From NCBI GenBank assembly GCA_963976695.1, contig CAXBMB010000001.1, forward strand, positions 1 through 64,000: 64,000 bases of DNA, read 5' to 3'. Below are positions 17,363 through 25,686 of this stretch, piece after piece. The DNA comes from CAXBMB01 sp963976695. GTDB taxonomy: Bacteria; Pseudomonadota; Alphaproteobacteria; Kiloniellales; DSM-21159. Numbering within the stretch: position 1 is the first letter of the stretch; each line of letters opens with the position of its first letter. The notes under the pieces were generated by a model, which worked only from the letters and a program-made list of their open reading frames with translations, was not told the origin of the DNA and made no database searches. The translations under genes and the position numbers were made by a program.

Positions 17363-19375
17363 CTATTGGGCGGCGTCTTTTTCATCCCTCGGCTTTGAAT
17401 GGGCTGGTCGGGTCGCGGTGAGTTGGTCGGGCGTGGGGTGCTGCGGGCCTGGCTGGGCGGGCCGGTTTTCCTCGTGGCGGAATTCGCTGACCAACAGCTT
17501 CAACAGGGCCAGGGATTCGGCGGCCTGACGCTGTTCCAGGGTCGTGGAAAGCCGGTTCAGGTCGCGCTGCAGTTCCGCCAGGTCGTTGGTGCGGGGCGAG
17601 GCCAGCAACAGGCCGGGTTGATTGGTTTTCTCGGTCGGTTCGGCGTCGTGGAACAGCTCCTCGTAGAGCTTTTCGCCGGGGCGCAGGCCGGTGAACTTGA
17701 TCTCGACGTCTTTATAGGGGCGCTTGCCAGCCAGTCGGATCATTTGCTCGGCCAGCTCGAGAATTTTGACCGGCTCGCCCATATCCAGGACATAGATCCG
17801 CCCGGCGGCGGAGCCGCCCCAATCCGCATCCAGCGCCGCGGCCTGCAGCACCAAGCGCACGGCTTCGCGAATGGTCATGAAGTAGCGCGTCATGTCGGGA
17901 TGGGTGACGGTCAGAGGCCCGCCCGCGGCCAACTGGCGCTGGAACAGCGGCACCACCGAGCCGGTGGAGCCCAGCACGTTGCCGAACCGCACGGTGACAA
18001 TCCGGGTGGCGGCCTTGTGGCGTCCCTCCAGATCCAGCGCCTGGCAGTAGCGTTCCGCCAGCCGCTTGCTCGCGCCCATGATGTTGGTCGGATTGACGGC
18101 CTTGTCGGAGGAAATCATCACCATCAGCCCGACGGCGTGACGACAGCAGGCGTCGGCGACGTGGCGGGTGCCCAGCACATTGGTGGTCAAGCCGTCGTTC
18201 GGGTTCTCCTCGACCAGTGGCACGTGCTTGTAGGCGGCGGCGTGGAAGACCACCTCCGGCCGGGTCGCCGCGAAGATCTCCTCCAGCGCGGTCGGGCTGC
18301 GGACGTCGATCAATCGCGCCCGGCGCGGCAGGTCGGGGTGCTTTTCCGCCAACTCCCGGTCGATGGTATAGAGGTTGTACTCGCTGTTGTCCGTCAGGGT
18401 GATCTCCGCCGGACCATGGCCGGCGAGCTGGCGCACCAGTTCCGAGCCGATCGACCCTCCCGCGCCGGTGACCAAAACACGCTTTCCCGCCACCAGCGCC
18501 TTGGGCAGGCTTTCGTCCAACACGATTTCCGGTCGGCGCAGCAGATCCTCGATGGCGATGGGGCGCGGGGTCAGGCCGTTGGCGCCGCCCTCCAATCCGC
18601 TGCCGCCCAGGTCGGTCAGGCGGGGCAGGCGGGCCAGGCTGAGGCCCCGGGCCTCGGCCACCGCGAACAGCTTGGTCAGCCGGTCGCGCTCCAGGGTCTT
18701 GGTCAGCACCAAGCGTTGCGGCGGGCGGCCGCCACGCTTGAAGCGCGCCAGAATCTGATCGGCCTCCTCCACCAGGCCCAGCACCGGCACCGAATGGATC
18801 CGCCGTCCCACCCGGCGGCCATGGTCGTCCAACGCGCCCAGCACCTCGTAAGGGGCGCTGGGGTCGCGCTGCATGGCGCGAATGAAAATTTCCGCTGCGT
18901 CGCCGGCCCCCACCAGCAGCACCGGCACCCGCAAGTGGCTATCCTTTTCCAGCAGATGCCGGAGGTTCTTGTTCTTGTAAATCTGGTAAAGCATGCGCGA
19001 GCCGCCCAGCATCAACACCAGAACCATCCAACCGATCGGCAGCAGCGTTCGGGGCACGTCCTCGACCCGACTGGTGACAAAACTCACCACCAGGTAGACC
19101 GTCAGCGCCAGCGTCACCGCCTTCATGATGGCGATCAGGTCGTTGAGCGAGGCGTAGCGCCAAATGCCTTGGTACAGGCCGGTAAACAGGAACACCACCG
19201 CGCAGACCAGGGTGAAAAGCGCCCAGTCGCTGCGCAACTCATTGGTCAGCAGGCGCAGGGCTTCATCCCAGCCGACCCGCAGGGTCAGGGCAACGGCAAA
19301 GCCCAAGGCGGCTATGGTCAAATCATGCCCATAGGCCACCAACGCCCGCAATGACAGTTTAGGCTTGACGAACAT
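17363..19375 (-). CDS. WbpM/CapD-type nucleotide-sugar 4,6-dehydratase/epimerase
   Basis: A 670-residue membrane protein with four predicted helices in the first 130 residues, a CoA-binding-like domain (PVLLVGAGDAAEIFIRAM), and a C-terminal extended SDR domain with the Rossmann loop TGAGGSIGSELV (about 303-314). The catalytic stretch SSDKAVNPTNIMGASKR has Met in place of the usual Tyr, as in WbpM-type UDP-GlcNAc 4,6-dehydratases. Expected product is a UDP-4-keto-6-deoxy sugar. The ATG at 19375 gives the first transmembrane helix correctly. Together with the WecA-like gene 139 bases upstream it forms a polysaccharide-priming pair. Substrate is inferred. Confidence 0.9.
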   Translation of the reverse strand: MFVKPKLSLRALVAYGHDLTIAALGFAVALTLRVGWDEALRLLTNELRSDWALFTLVCAVVFLFTGLYQGIWRYASLNDLIAIMKAVTLALTVYLVVSFVTSRVEDVPRTLLPIGWMVLVLMLGGSRMLYQIYKNKNLRHLLEKDSHLRVPVLLVGAGDAAEIFIRAMQRDPSAPYEVLGALDDHGRRVGRRIHSVPVLGLVEEADQILARFKRGGRPPQRLVLTKTLERDRLTKLFAVAEARGLSLARLPRLTDLGGSGLEGGANGLTPRPIAIEDLLRRPEIVLDESLPKALVAGKRVLVTGAGGSIGSELVRQLAGHGPAEITLTDNSEYNLYTIDRELAEKHPDLPRRARLIDVRSPTALEEIFAATRPEVVFHAAAYKHVPLVEENPNDGLTTNVLGTRHVADACCRHAVGLMVMISSDKAVNPTNIMGASKRLAERYCQALDLEGRHKAATRIVTVRFGNVLGSTGSVVPLFQRQLAAGGPLTVTHPDMTRYFMTIREAVRLVLQAAALDADWGGSAAGRIYVLDMGEPVKILELAEQMIRLAGKRPYKDVEIKFTGLRPGEKLYEELFHDAEPTEKTNQPGLLLASPRTNDLAELQRDLNRLSTTLEQRQAAESLALLKLLVSEFRHEENRPAQPGPQHPTPDQLTATRPAHSKPRDEKDAAQ

Positions 19376-19514
19376 GCCCACCACGCTTTGGAAAAGAGGG
19401 GGGGAAGATAGCACGTCCCCCCGTTGGCTCCAGCCAATTCTGCCCTTCTTTGCTTTGCCGGACCCCGACGTGACCCGGGCCGCAGACCGCACCCGGCCGG
19501 CGTCGTCGCGCGGT

Positions 19515-20543
19515 TCAATCCTCTTCCGGGCGGTCTTGCAGCGAAAAGTTCAGCAGCAGGCCGGTCACCAGGATCGCCGCGCCGGCCAGCGGAACCCGTG
19601 GGTCCCAAAGATAGGACAGCACCGCCAAACCGAGCAGCGCCAAGTTGAGCAGTGCGATGCGCTTGGCCACCTGATCGTGGGTCAGCCCGCTTTGGGTCGC
19701 GCGCTGATAGAAATGCTCCCGATGCGCCTGCCAGAGCTTTTCGCCGCGCAGCGCCCGGCGGCACAGGGTCAGGCTGGCGTCGGCCCAGTAGTAGGCGGGC
19801 AGGATCAGCGCGGCGGCCCAGGCCCCTTGGCCCGCCGCCAGCAGCAGCAGCCAGCCGATCAGAAAACCCAGCGGCACCGAGCCCACATCGCCCAGGAAAA
19901 TCTTGGCGGGATGCCAGTTGAACTTGAGAAAGCCCAAGACCGCCGCGGCAAGCAAGACGGGCAGCGCCAGATCAATCTGGCTCCAGGCGCCGAGCCAGGC
20001 CAAGAGCCCCAGACCGGCGGCGATGGCGGTGCTTTCCACGGCGCTAAGCCCGTCGATGCCGTCCATGAAGTTGAAAAGATTGATGAACCACAGCCAGGCG
20101 AAGCCCGACAGCGTCAGGTCAAGCCAAAGCGGCAACAGACCCTGGAACAGCGGCCCGGACCCGGTCATCGCCCCGAGCCCCAGCAGCACCGCCGCCAGTT
20201 GGGCAAGAAAGCGCGGCGCGGCGGGAAGATTTCGGGTGTCGTCTACCCAGGAAACGGCCACCAACAGGATGGCGGCGGGCAGGATGCCCCAAAATCCCGG
20301 TGGCGGGCTGTCCAGCAACAGCACCGCCGCCAGCCAGGCCAGCAGCGCCAGCGGAATCAGCGCCAGGCCGGCGCCGCGTGGGGTGGGTTGCAGGTGACTG
20401 GAGCGGGCGTTGGGATGGTCCAGCAGGTCGCGCCGCAACAGTGCGCCCCGCAGACTTGCCGTTCCCGCCGCCACCAGCAGCGCCAGCAGCACTGCGCCGA
20501 GGCCGAGAACGGCAATGGCCATCGGGCCGTCGAGGTTTGGCAT
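19515..20543 (-). CDS. WecA/MraY-family polyprenyl-phosphate glycosyl-1-phosphate transferase
   Basis: A 342-residue integral membrane enzyme with about ten hydrophobic segments. It transfers a sugar 1-phosphate (GlcNAc, bacillosamine or a relative) from UDP to undecaprenyl phosphate. The signature loops are present: DHPNARSSHLQPTPRGAG after the first helix, LFNFMDGIDGLSAVES, FLKFNWHPAKIFLGDVGSV, and near the C-terminus AHREHFYQRAT. The ATG at 20543 follows AGGGG. It is transcribed toward the WbpM-like gene and probably starts a surface glycan whose glycosyltransferases lie at 51-60 kb; that link is inferred. Confidence 0.9.
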   Translation of the reverse strand: MPNLDGPMAIAVLGLGAVLLALLVAAGTASLRGALLRRDLLDHPNARSSHLQPTPRGAGLALIPLALLAWLAAVLLLDSPPPGFWGILPAAILLVAVSWVDDTRNLPAAPRFLAQLAAVLLGLGAMTGSGPLFQGLLPLWLDLTLSGFAWLWFINLFNFMDGIDGLSAVESTAIAAGLGLLAWLGAWSQIDLALPVLLAAAVLGFLKFNWHPAKIFLGDVGSVPLGFLIGWLLLLAAGQGAWAAALILPAYYWADASLTLCRRALRGEKLWQAHREHFYQRATQSGLTHDQVAKRIALLNLALLGLAVLSYLWDPRVPLAGAAILVTGLLLNFSLQDRPEED

Positions 20544-20593
20544 CACGTCTTTGCCCCTTTGAACAGGCGGGCCAGCGACCCGGTTTCGCCGGT

Positions 20594-20670
20594 CGCGTCG
20601 GATCGGTTTAAAGGAAATCACCCGGTCATTCCGTTTAAACCATGACGCCGCCTCTTATCATCCTATTGGA
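20594..20670. repeat. dispersed palindromic repeat, copy C, with linked AATAGG motif
   Basis: GTCGGATCGGTTTAAAGG, then AAATCACC and GGTCATTCC, then GTTTAAACC: an inverted repeat with its centre near 20618. Next to it, on the minus strand, is TCCAATAGGATGATAAGAGG (20651-20670). The whole block, motif plus palindrome plus GATCCGAC, recurs on the plus strand at 50945-51020. It lies upstream of the WecA-like gene. Confidence 0.8.
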
Positions 20671-20736
20671 GTCCGAGTCACGACAGAGTCGACCGCCCGC
20701 CAGAGCGCCAAGCCACGCCATTGCCGGCCGGCGGGA

Positions 20737-22557
20737 CTAAGCCTGGCGAACGCCCTCGCGCTGAACCGCCCATTTTATCTTGGTTTCGCCGCTCTCATAG
20801 TCGCCCCGAAGGACCACCTGCTGGCAGCGTCGAAGCGTCGGCTCGCCCAGATAGATGCTGTCTTCCAGCTGCAATTGCGCGCCGCTGGCGCGCAGCCGCC
20901 AGCCGCCGCCCTTGGGCAGGCGCAGCAGGACGGCGTTGCCGTCTTGCGACAGGCCGGCCGAAACCTCGGGGTGCAGGTGGAAGCGGATGACAAAGGATCC
21001 CTTGCCTTGGCGCACCACAAGGCGATCCTCGCCGCGCAGGTCGTCGCCCTTGCCGGAAAGAAAAAGTCGCCGATGGTGCAGGGCGTGCCGGGTTTCCCGG
21101 TAGCCGTCATGGCACAGCTCCAGCAGCGTGGCGCCGGCGTTTTCTTCGCGTCGGCACTGGACGCTTTCGGGTCGGGACCTCAGTCCCCGCTGGTTCCAGA
21201 GTCTGACTCGCGCCAGGGGCGAGGAATTGTGATCGTCCAGGCAGAGGGTTGAATGGCCGGCGGTCGTCCGCAAAAGATCCTGCCATTCGCTGTCGGCCTC
21301 CTCCGGGCCGGGGGCGCCGCAATTGACGATCAGCCGCTCGCGTCCGATCGACATCTCGAAGGACAGCGTGCCGGCGTGGGCGCGGCTGTCAAAGCCGGGC
21401 GCCGGCGGCCGTCCGCTGTCGCAAATGATCAGCGTGCGGCCCGCCTGCAGCCGTTGAAAACCGGTTTGGGGGGCGGCCAGACGGGGGCGTCCGCGGCCGT
21501 CGGCGCGCTGCAGCACCATATCGACCTTGAATCCGATTTCCGCCGAAGAGCCGTTGAACAGCGCCAACCCGCCGTCGGCGTGCTGAAACAGCCGCAACAT
21601 CGGGGCCATGGACTCAATGGCGGTTTGGATTTCGCCGGGCAGCGCAATTTCCGCCGCATGGAGGATCGATTTGATGTCGATCAGGTCGCGCAGCACAGCC
21701 AGGTGGCGCGCCGGACTGCGCTCCACATGGCCGCCATCGGGCAGGATCTGTCGGGGCAACTCCCGGCGGATGATTTCCAGGCCCTGCTTGAGCCAGCTTT
21801 CCCCGCCCGGTAGGCAGGCGCCGGCGATAATCAGGCCCTTGGCGGCGTAAATCAGCTCGGTGCCGGCCAGCCCGCCGGGCAGACAGCGCGACAGGTGAGC
21901 GGCCTGTTGACCGGCGGCGGCCAGCAAACGCTGGCGAAAGCTGTAGTCGGCGCTGGCGGCGTAGAAATCGTACTGCCCGAGCCAGTGGGACAAGCGGCGC
22001 GACAGCGTCGAAATCGACCAGTTCTTCGGATCCCAGCGATTCTGTCTGTCCAGCCAGTTCCCGACCAGGTCGCGCGCCGTGCGCCGGGCGGTATCGCCGC
22101 CAAAGGCCCGCAGATCGCGGAGCCAGGAAAAGGAATGCAGTTCGTTGACCCAGGCGGCCGACGCGCCCGGCGGCGACCAGAGCGGGTCGGGGTTGTCGAT
22201 GACATAGCCCGCCAGCTCAAAGCGTCCGGCGGCCAGCGCCGCGCCGCGTTCGGCGTTTCCCGGCCAGGGATCGGGCGGGGTGGTGACCGGGGCCACCGAG
22301 GAAACCCGGGTCAGGGTCTTTTTGTAAAACGACAGACCGAACAGCAGGCTTTTCAGGCCGTAGCCCCAGCGCCCCAACAGTTGCTTTCGCGGAAGCTGCC
22401 GCAGGGCGCGGTAGCGCGCCAAAGGACCCGGGCCGCGCGCCGCTGCCGCCCGCGCGGCGTCCAGCGCCGGGGTGGGTCGGTCTGTTTGTGACGCGTCGGC
22501 CTCCACCGCTGTCCCCGCCTTGTCCGTTGAATCTTGGCCCGCCAGATCCTCGGCCAT
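20737..22557 (-). CDS. heparinase II/III family protein
   Basis: A 606-residue protein of the heparinase II/III-like class: an N-terminal alpha/alpha toroid with NELHSFSWLRDLRAF, RDLVGNWLDRQNRWDPKNWS and GGHVERSPARHLAVLRDLIDI, then a C-terminal beta-rich domain with GHSTLCLDDHNSS and the LSGKGDDLRGEDRLVV stretch. Alphaproteobacteria carry such genes between rsmB/rpe and purH; their substrate is unknown, though polysaccharide lyase-type folds suggest a cell-envelope glycan. No obvious signal peptide is seen. Its ATG overlaps the rpe stop (TAATG at 22555-22559), so translation is probably coupled to rpe. Confidence 0.88.
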   Translation of the reverse strand: MAEDLAGQDSTDKAGTAVEADASQTDRPTPALDAARAAAARGPGPLARYRALRQLPRKQLLGRWGYGLKSLLFGLSFYKKTLTRVSSVAPVTTPPDPWPGNAERGAALAAGRFELAGYVIDNPDPLWSPPGASAAWVNELHSFSWLRDLRAFGGDTARRTARDLVGNWLDRQNRWDPKNWSISTLSRRLSHWLGQYDFYAASADYSFRQRLLAAAGQQAAHLSRCLPGGLAGTELIYAAKGLIIAGACLPGGESWLKQGLEIIRRELPRQILPDGGHVERSPARHLAVLRDLIDIKSILHAAEIALPGEIQTAIESMAPMLRLFQHADGGLALFNGSSAEIGFKVDMVLQRADGRGRPRLAAPQTGFQRLQAGRTLIICDSGRPPAPGFDSRAHAGTLSFEMSIGRERLIVNCGAPGPEEADSEWQDLLRTTAGHSTLCLDDHNSSPLARVRLWNQRGLRSRPESVQCRREENAGATLLELCHDGYRETRHALHHRRLFLSGKGDDLRGEDRLVVRQGKGSFVIRFHLHPEVSAGLSQDGNAVLLRLPKGGGWRLRASGAQLQLEDSIYLGEPTLRRCQQVVLRGDYESGETKIKWAVQREGVRQA

Positions 22558-23222
22558 TAAGCCGCGCCGCGCAATCGCGAGATGTTGTCGGCGTAGACCG
22601 CCGAGCCGCCGGTGAAGGTTGCGGTGCCCGCCACCAAGACATCGGCCCCGGCGGCGATCGCCAGCGGGGCGGTTTCGAAGTTGATGCCGCCGTCCACCTG
22701 CAGGTCGACGGTTCGGCCCGTGGCGTCGATCATCTGGCGCAGCGCGCGAATTTTTTCCACCATGGCCGGGATAAATTTCTGGCCGCCGAAGCCGGGGTTG
22801 ACGCTCATGATCAGCACAAGATCGACCTCGCCGAGCACCGGCTCGATGACCGACAGCGGGGTCGCCGGGTTGAGAGCCACGCCGGCCTTCTTATCCAGCG
22901 ATTTGATCAACTGAAGGGTCCGGTGCAGGTGCGCGCCCGCCTCCGGGTGAACAGTGATGATGTCGGCCCCGGCCTTGGCGAAGTCGGGGACAAAGGGATC
23001 GACCGGCGAGATCATCAGGTGCACGTCGAAAGGCAGCTCGGAATGGCGGCGCAGCGCCTTGACCACCTCGGGCCCGATGGTGATGTTGGGGACAAAGTGG
23101 CCATCCATCACGTCGACATGGACGTAGTCCGCGCCGGCGCGCGAGATCGCCCCGATCTCGGCGCCCAGACAGGCGAAATCAGACGCCAGGATGGACGGGG
23201 CAATACGAACCTTTTGCTGCAT
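22557..23222 (-). CDS. rpe: ribulose-phosphate 3-epimerase Rpe
   Basis: Interconverts ribulose 5-phosphate and xylulose 5-phosphate. The 221-residue TIM barrel has the metal and catalytic residues His35 and Asp37 (HVDVMDGHFVPN), His68 (DVHLM) and Asp177 (LQVDGGI), plus SVNPGFGGQKF. The ATG at 23222 gives the standard MxxKxRIAPSILASDF start; a TTG seven codons upstream is unlikely. The stop overlaps the next start by one base. Expected to function in the pentose phosphate or Calvin cycle. Confidence 0.97.
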   Translation of the reverse strand: MQQKVRIAPSILASDFACLGAEIGAISRAGADYVHVDVMDGHFVPNITIGPEVVKALRRHSELPFDVHLMISPVDPFVPDFAKAGADIITVHPEAGAHLHRTLQLIKSLDKKAGVALNPATPLSVIEPVLGEVDLVLIMSVNPGFGGQKFIPAMVEKIRALRQMIDATGRTVDLQVDGGINFETAPLAIAAGADVLVAGTATFTGGSAVYADNISRLRGAA

Positions 23223-23527
23223 GATCTCGCTCTTTTCTGCCAATCCTGCCTTCGATGCGCCGCAACCGCCGCCACAACTGTCACCGCAACGGTCATGCCG
23301 TGGCCCGTCCCCAGTCCGCCCGCAGTCCGCCCGACCGGGACTTTACGGCGCGCGCCATAAAAAGCCAGAGCCGCTGATCACCCTATTTGCGGGTGGGAGA
23401 TGACAGCGTCAAAGCGCGGCGCGCTTTGTTCTTCGCCGATCACACTCTAGGTAACAGCAAGCCGCGCGAGGGTCAAAGGCGATAGACCGGCGATCAAAAT
23501 CAAAAGTCGACCCGCCTGATCGGGCGG
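23223..23527. other. 305-base gap between rsmB and rpe
   Basis: No coding frame is credible. On the minus strand, 23374-23389 reads CAAATAGGGTGATCAG, a member of the AATAGGRTGAT motif family seen at other intergenic sites. A TTGACG lies about 18 bases upstream of that motif, so it may be part of the rpe promoter. Confidence 0.5.
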
Positions 23528-23529
23528 TC
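23505..23529 (-). terminator. possible terminator overlapping the rsmB stop
   Basis: On the minus strand ACCGCC pairs with GGCGGGT (one bulge) immediately after the TGA, and CGACTTTTGATTTT follows. The stem is short and the T-run is broken, so this is tentative. Confidence 0.4.
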
Positions 23530-25084
23530 AGCTCTTGCCTGTTCGTTTCAGCCGCGAAACGAAAAAGCCGTCCAGGCCGCCTTTGTCGGCCCAGTGGCTG
23601 GGCAGGCAGCGCAATTCGCCTTTCTTGGTCAAGGCCTGGGCCAAGCCCGGGACTTCCTCCGCCCGAATGGCGACCCGTTTAAACGGCGCGCCCGAGGCCA
23701 GGAAGGCGGCGATCTGCTTTTCGCCTTCCTCGCGTTGCAAGGAACAGGTGGCGTAGACCAACAGGCCGCCGGGTTTGACCATTCGGGTCGCCGCCGCCAG
23801 CAGACGGGCCTGAGTTTCGACCAGCCCCTTGATGTCCTTGGGGGACTTGAGGTGTGCGATATCGGGATGACGGCGCAGTGTGCCGGTAGAGCTGCAAGGC
23901 GCGTCCAGCAGCACCGCGTCGGCGGCTTCGGGCGGTTGCCAGCCGGTGGCGTCGCAGGCCACCGTGCCGGCGGCCAGTCCCAGCCGGGTGAGGTTTTCCT
24001 GTAGGCGTGTCAGGCGTTCGGCGCGCAGGTCGAGAGCGATGGTCCGGGCCCCGGCGGCGGCCAGTTGGGCGGTCTTTCCGCCCGGCGCGGCGCAGAGATC
24101 GAAGACCAGCTTGCCGGTGACGTCGCCCAGCAGTTTGGCCGGCAGGGTGGCGGCGGCGTCTTGTACCCACCAGGCGCCGTCATGGTAGCCAGGCAGGCGG
24201 GTGACCTCTCCCTGCCCCGCCGGCAGGCGCAGGCTGCCGTTGGCCATGATTTCGCCGCCCAGCTTCGCCGCCCAGGCGGCCAGGTCTTCGCCGGGCTTGA
24301 CGGTGAGATCCAAAGGCGGGTCGACCAGGTGCGCGGCGGCGATCGCCTTGTAACCCTCCGCGCCATAGGCCTTTTCCCAGGCTGCGCGCAGCCATCCGGG
24401 GGTGTTCAGCCGTGCGCTGTCCTGCGTGGCAAGCCGGTCGGCGCCTTCCTTGTCTATTCGGCGTAGCACGGCGTTGACCAGGCTCTTGAAGCCGGCCAGG
24501 CGGCTTTGCGCGCAGAGGTTTACCGAGGTGCTGACCGCGGCGTGGGGCGGGGTTCCCAGAAAGGCCAGCTGGACCGCGCCGAGACGCAGCAGGTCACGCA
24601 GCTCCTTGAGTCGCGGCTGCAGGGGTTTATCCAGGCAGGCGTCAATCAACCCGTCGACCTGGCCCAAGTGGCGCAACAGGGTGGCGACCAACAGGCGGGC
24701 AAAGGCCCGGTCTCGCGGCGCCAGTTCGGCCAAGCCCCGGTGTTCGTTGAGAATTTCATCCAGCGGTCGGCGGTGGTGAAGGACGGCCTGGAAGACCTGC
24801 AGCGCCGCCAAGCGGGCCTGCAGCAAGGGATCGTCCTTGGCGGCGCTTAGGCTCGACCTCTCGGGCCGCGCGGCCTTGGTCTGGTGAGCGACCGGCGGTT
24901 TCCGCTGATCCTTGTCGGGCTTGCCGGCGCGGCTGGCGGCGCTTTTGTCCGCGACCTTGCCGGCGACCGGTTTGGAACGGCCTGCCGTGGATCGGTCGGC
25001 GCGCGGCGAACCAGATTTTGCCGGCCCTTGATTTGACGGCGCTTGATTTGACCGCCGTTGAGAGGGGGATTTATCCTGTACCAT
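23528..25084 (-). CDS. rsmB: 16S rRNA (cytosine(967)-C5)-methyltransferase RsmB-type
   Basis: A 518-residue SAM-dependent RNA m5C methyltransferase. A basic low-complexity extension of about 90 residues (S/K/P/A-rich) is followed by a NusB-like RNA-binding domain (ARLAALQVFQAVLHHRRPLDEIL) and the Nol1/Nop2/Sun catalytic domain: FDLCAAPGGKTAQLA, DAPCSSTGTLRRHPD and VYATCSLQREEGEKQI, with both catalytic cysteines. The ATG at 25084 is the last before the extension; its ribosome-binding site is weak and the true start could lie further in. Same-strand order rsmB-rpe-heparinase-purH is typical of alphaproteobacteria. Confidence 0.93.
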   Translation of the reverse strand: MVQDKSPSQRRSNQAPSNQGPAKSGSPRADRSTAGRSKPVAGKVADKSAASRAGKPDKDQRKPPVAHQTKAARPERSSLSAAKDDPLLQARLAALQVFQAVLHHRRPLDEILNEHRGLAELAPRDRAFARLLVATLLRHLGQVDGLIDACLDKPLQPRLKELRDLLRLGAVQLAFLGTPPHAAVSTSVNLCAQSRLAGFKSLVNAVLRRIDKEGADRLATQDSARLNTPGWLRAAWEKAYGAEGYKAIAAAHLVDPPLDLTVKPGEDLAAWAAKLGGEIMANGSLRLPAGQGEVTRLPGYHDGAWWVQDAAATLPAKLLGDVTGKLVFDLCAAPGGKTAQLAAAGARTIALDLRAERLTRLQENLTRLGLAAGTVACDATGWQPPEAADAVLLDAPCSSTGTLRRHPDIAHLKSPKDIKGLVETQARLLAAATRMVKPGGLLVYATCSLQREEGEKQIAAFLASGAPFKRVAIRAEEVPGLAQALTKKGELRCLPSHWADKGGLDGFFVSRLKRTGKS

Positions 25085-25244
25085 GGCGGTTCTGTAGCAT
25101 GGCTCCGGCGCCGCCTCTAAGGCTTTTCGCCGCCATCGGCGCCGGGCAGGCGAATTTTGTTCGCGCCCTTTGCCGCTGCGCGCGGAGCGAATTTTCCACA
25201 GATCTTTATCCGCTGTTAAGGCTTGCGATGTTAAACTGGCGACC

Positions 25245-25481
25245 ATGGATATTGGATCTTCAAACGGCAACGGCCTAACAGGCGGGCTCGGTCCTCTGCT
25301 TGAGGGTACGGGCGGCTTTGCCCGCCCGAACGTCTCCGCCGATACCACCAGCCTGGGTCAACCGGAGTCAAGCGGGCGCTCTGTTCAGCTGCCGCGCCCG
25401 GAAGTGATTGCCGTCGCGCAAAGCGAAGGCGAAGCGGGCCGGGAATATCCGCGCGGCCGTTTCGTCAATATGTCGGTCTGA
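25245..25481 (+). CDS. possible small protein of 78 residues
   Basis: Begins MDIGSSNGNGLTGGLGP and ends EYPRGRFVNMSV. It lies in the gap between rsmB and the acyl-CoA ligase gene and is divergent from rsmB. An AT-rich stretch (TTTTCCACAGATCTTTATCC, 25191-25210) just upstream could be a promoter. Evidence against: the ribosome-binding site is weak and a TTG-started antisense frame covers 25385-25657. No family is recognised, but C-terminal RGxxVNxxV endings occur on some small alphaproteobacterial proteins. Treat as a candidate. Confidence 0.42.
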   Translation: MDIGSSNGNGLTGGLGPLLEGTGGFARPNVSADTTSLGQPESSGRSVQLPRPEVIAVAQSEGEAGREYPRGRFVNMSV

Positions 25482-25686
25482 CGCTTTTCCCCGGCGCGCG
25501 CGTTCAGCTCCAGCGCGGCCTTGAGTCGAACCGCCCTCCCACACGGCCCTCCTAGGCCCTCCACGGCCAGACCGGTTTGAATGGAACGGCGCGCGCTGGC
25601 TTGCACGTCGATCACGCTCTGGAAATTTTCCACCAAAATCGACCCGGCATTTTTCAAGACGGCCGCCGGGCCGCCGGGCCGCTAGG

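Noticed and set aside
17399..19354. 651-codon plus-strand frame
   Set aside because: Antisense of the WbpM-like gene; Gln/His-rich shadow translation.
25385..25657. minus-strand frame as a firm gene
   Set aside because: Only a TTG start, no ribosome-binding site found, and it overlaps a better plus-strand candidate; kept only as part of a finding.
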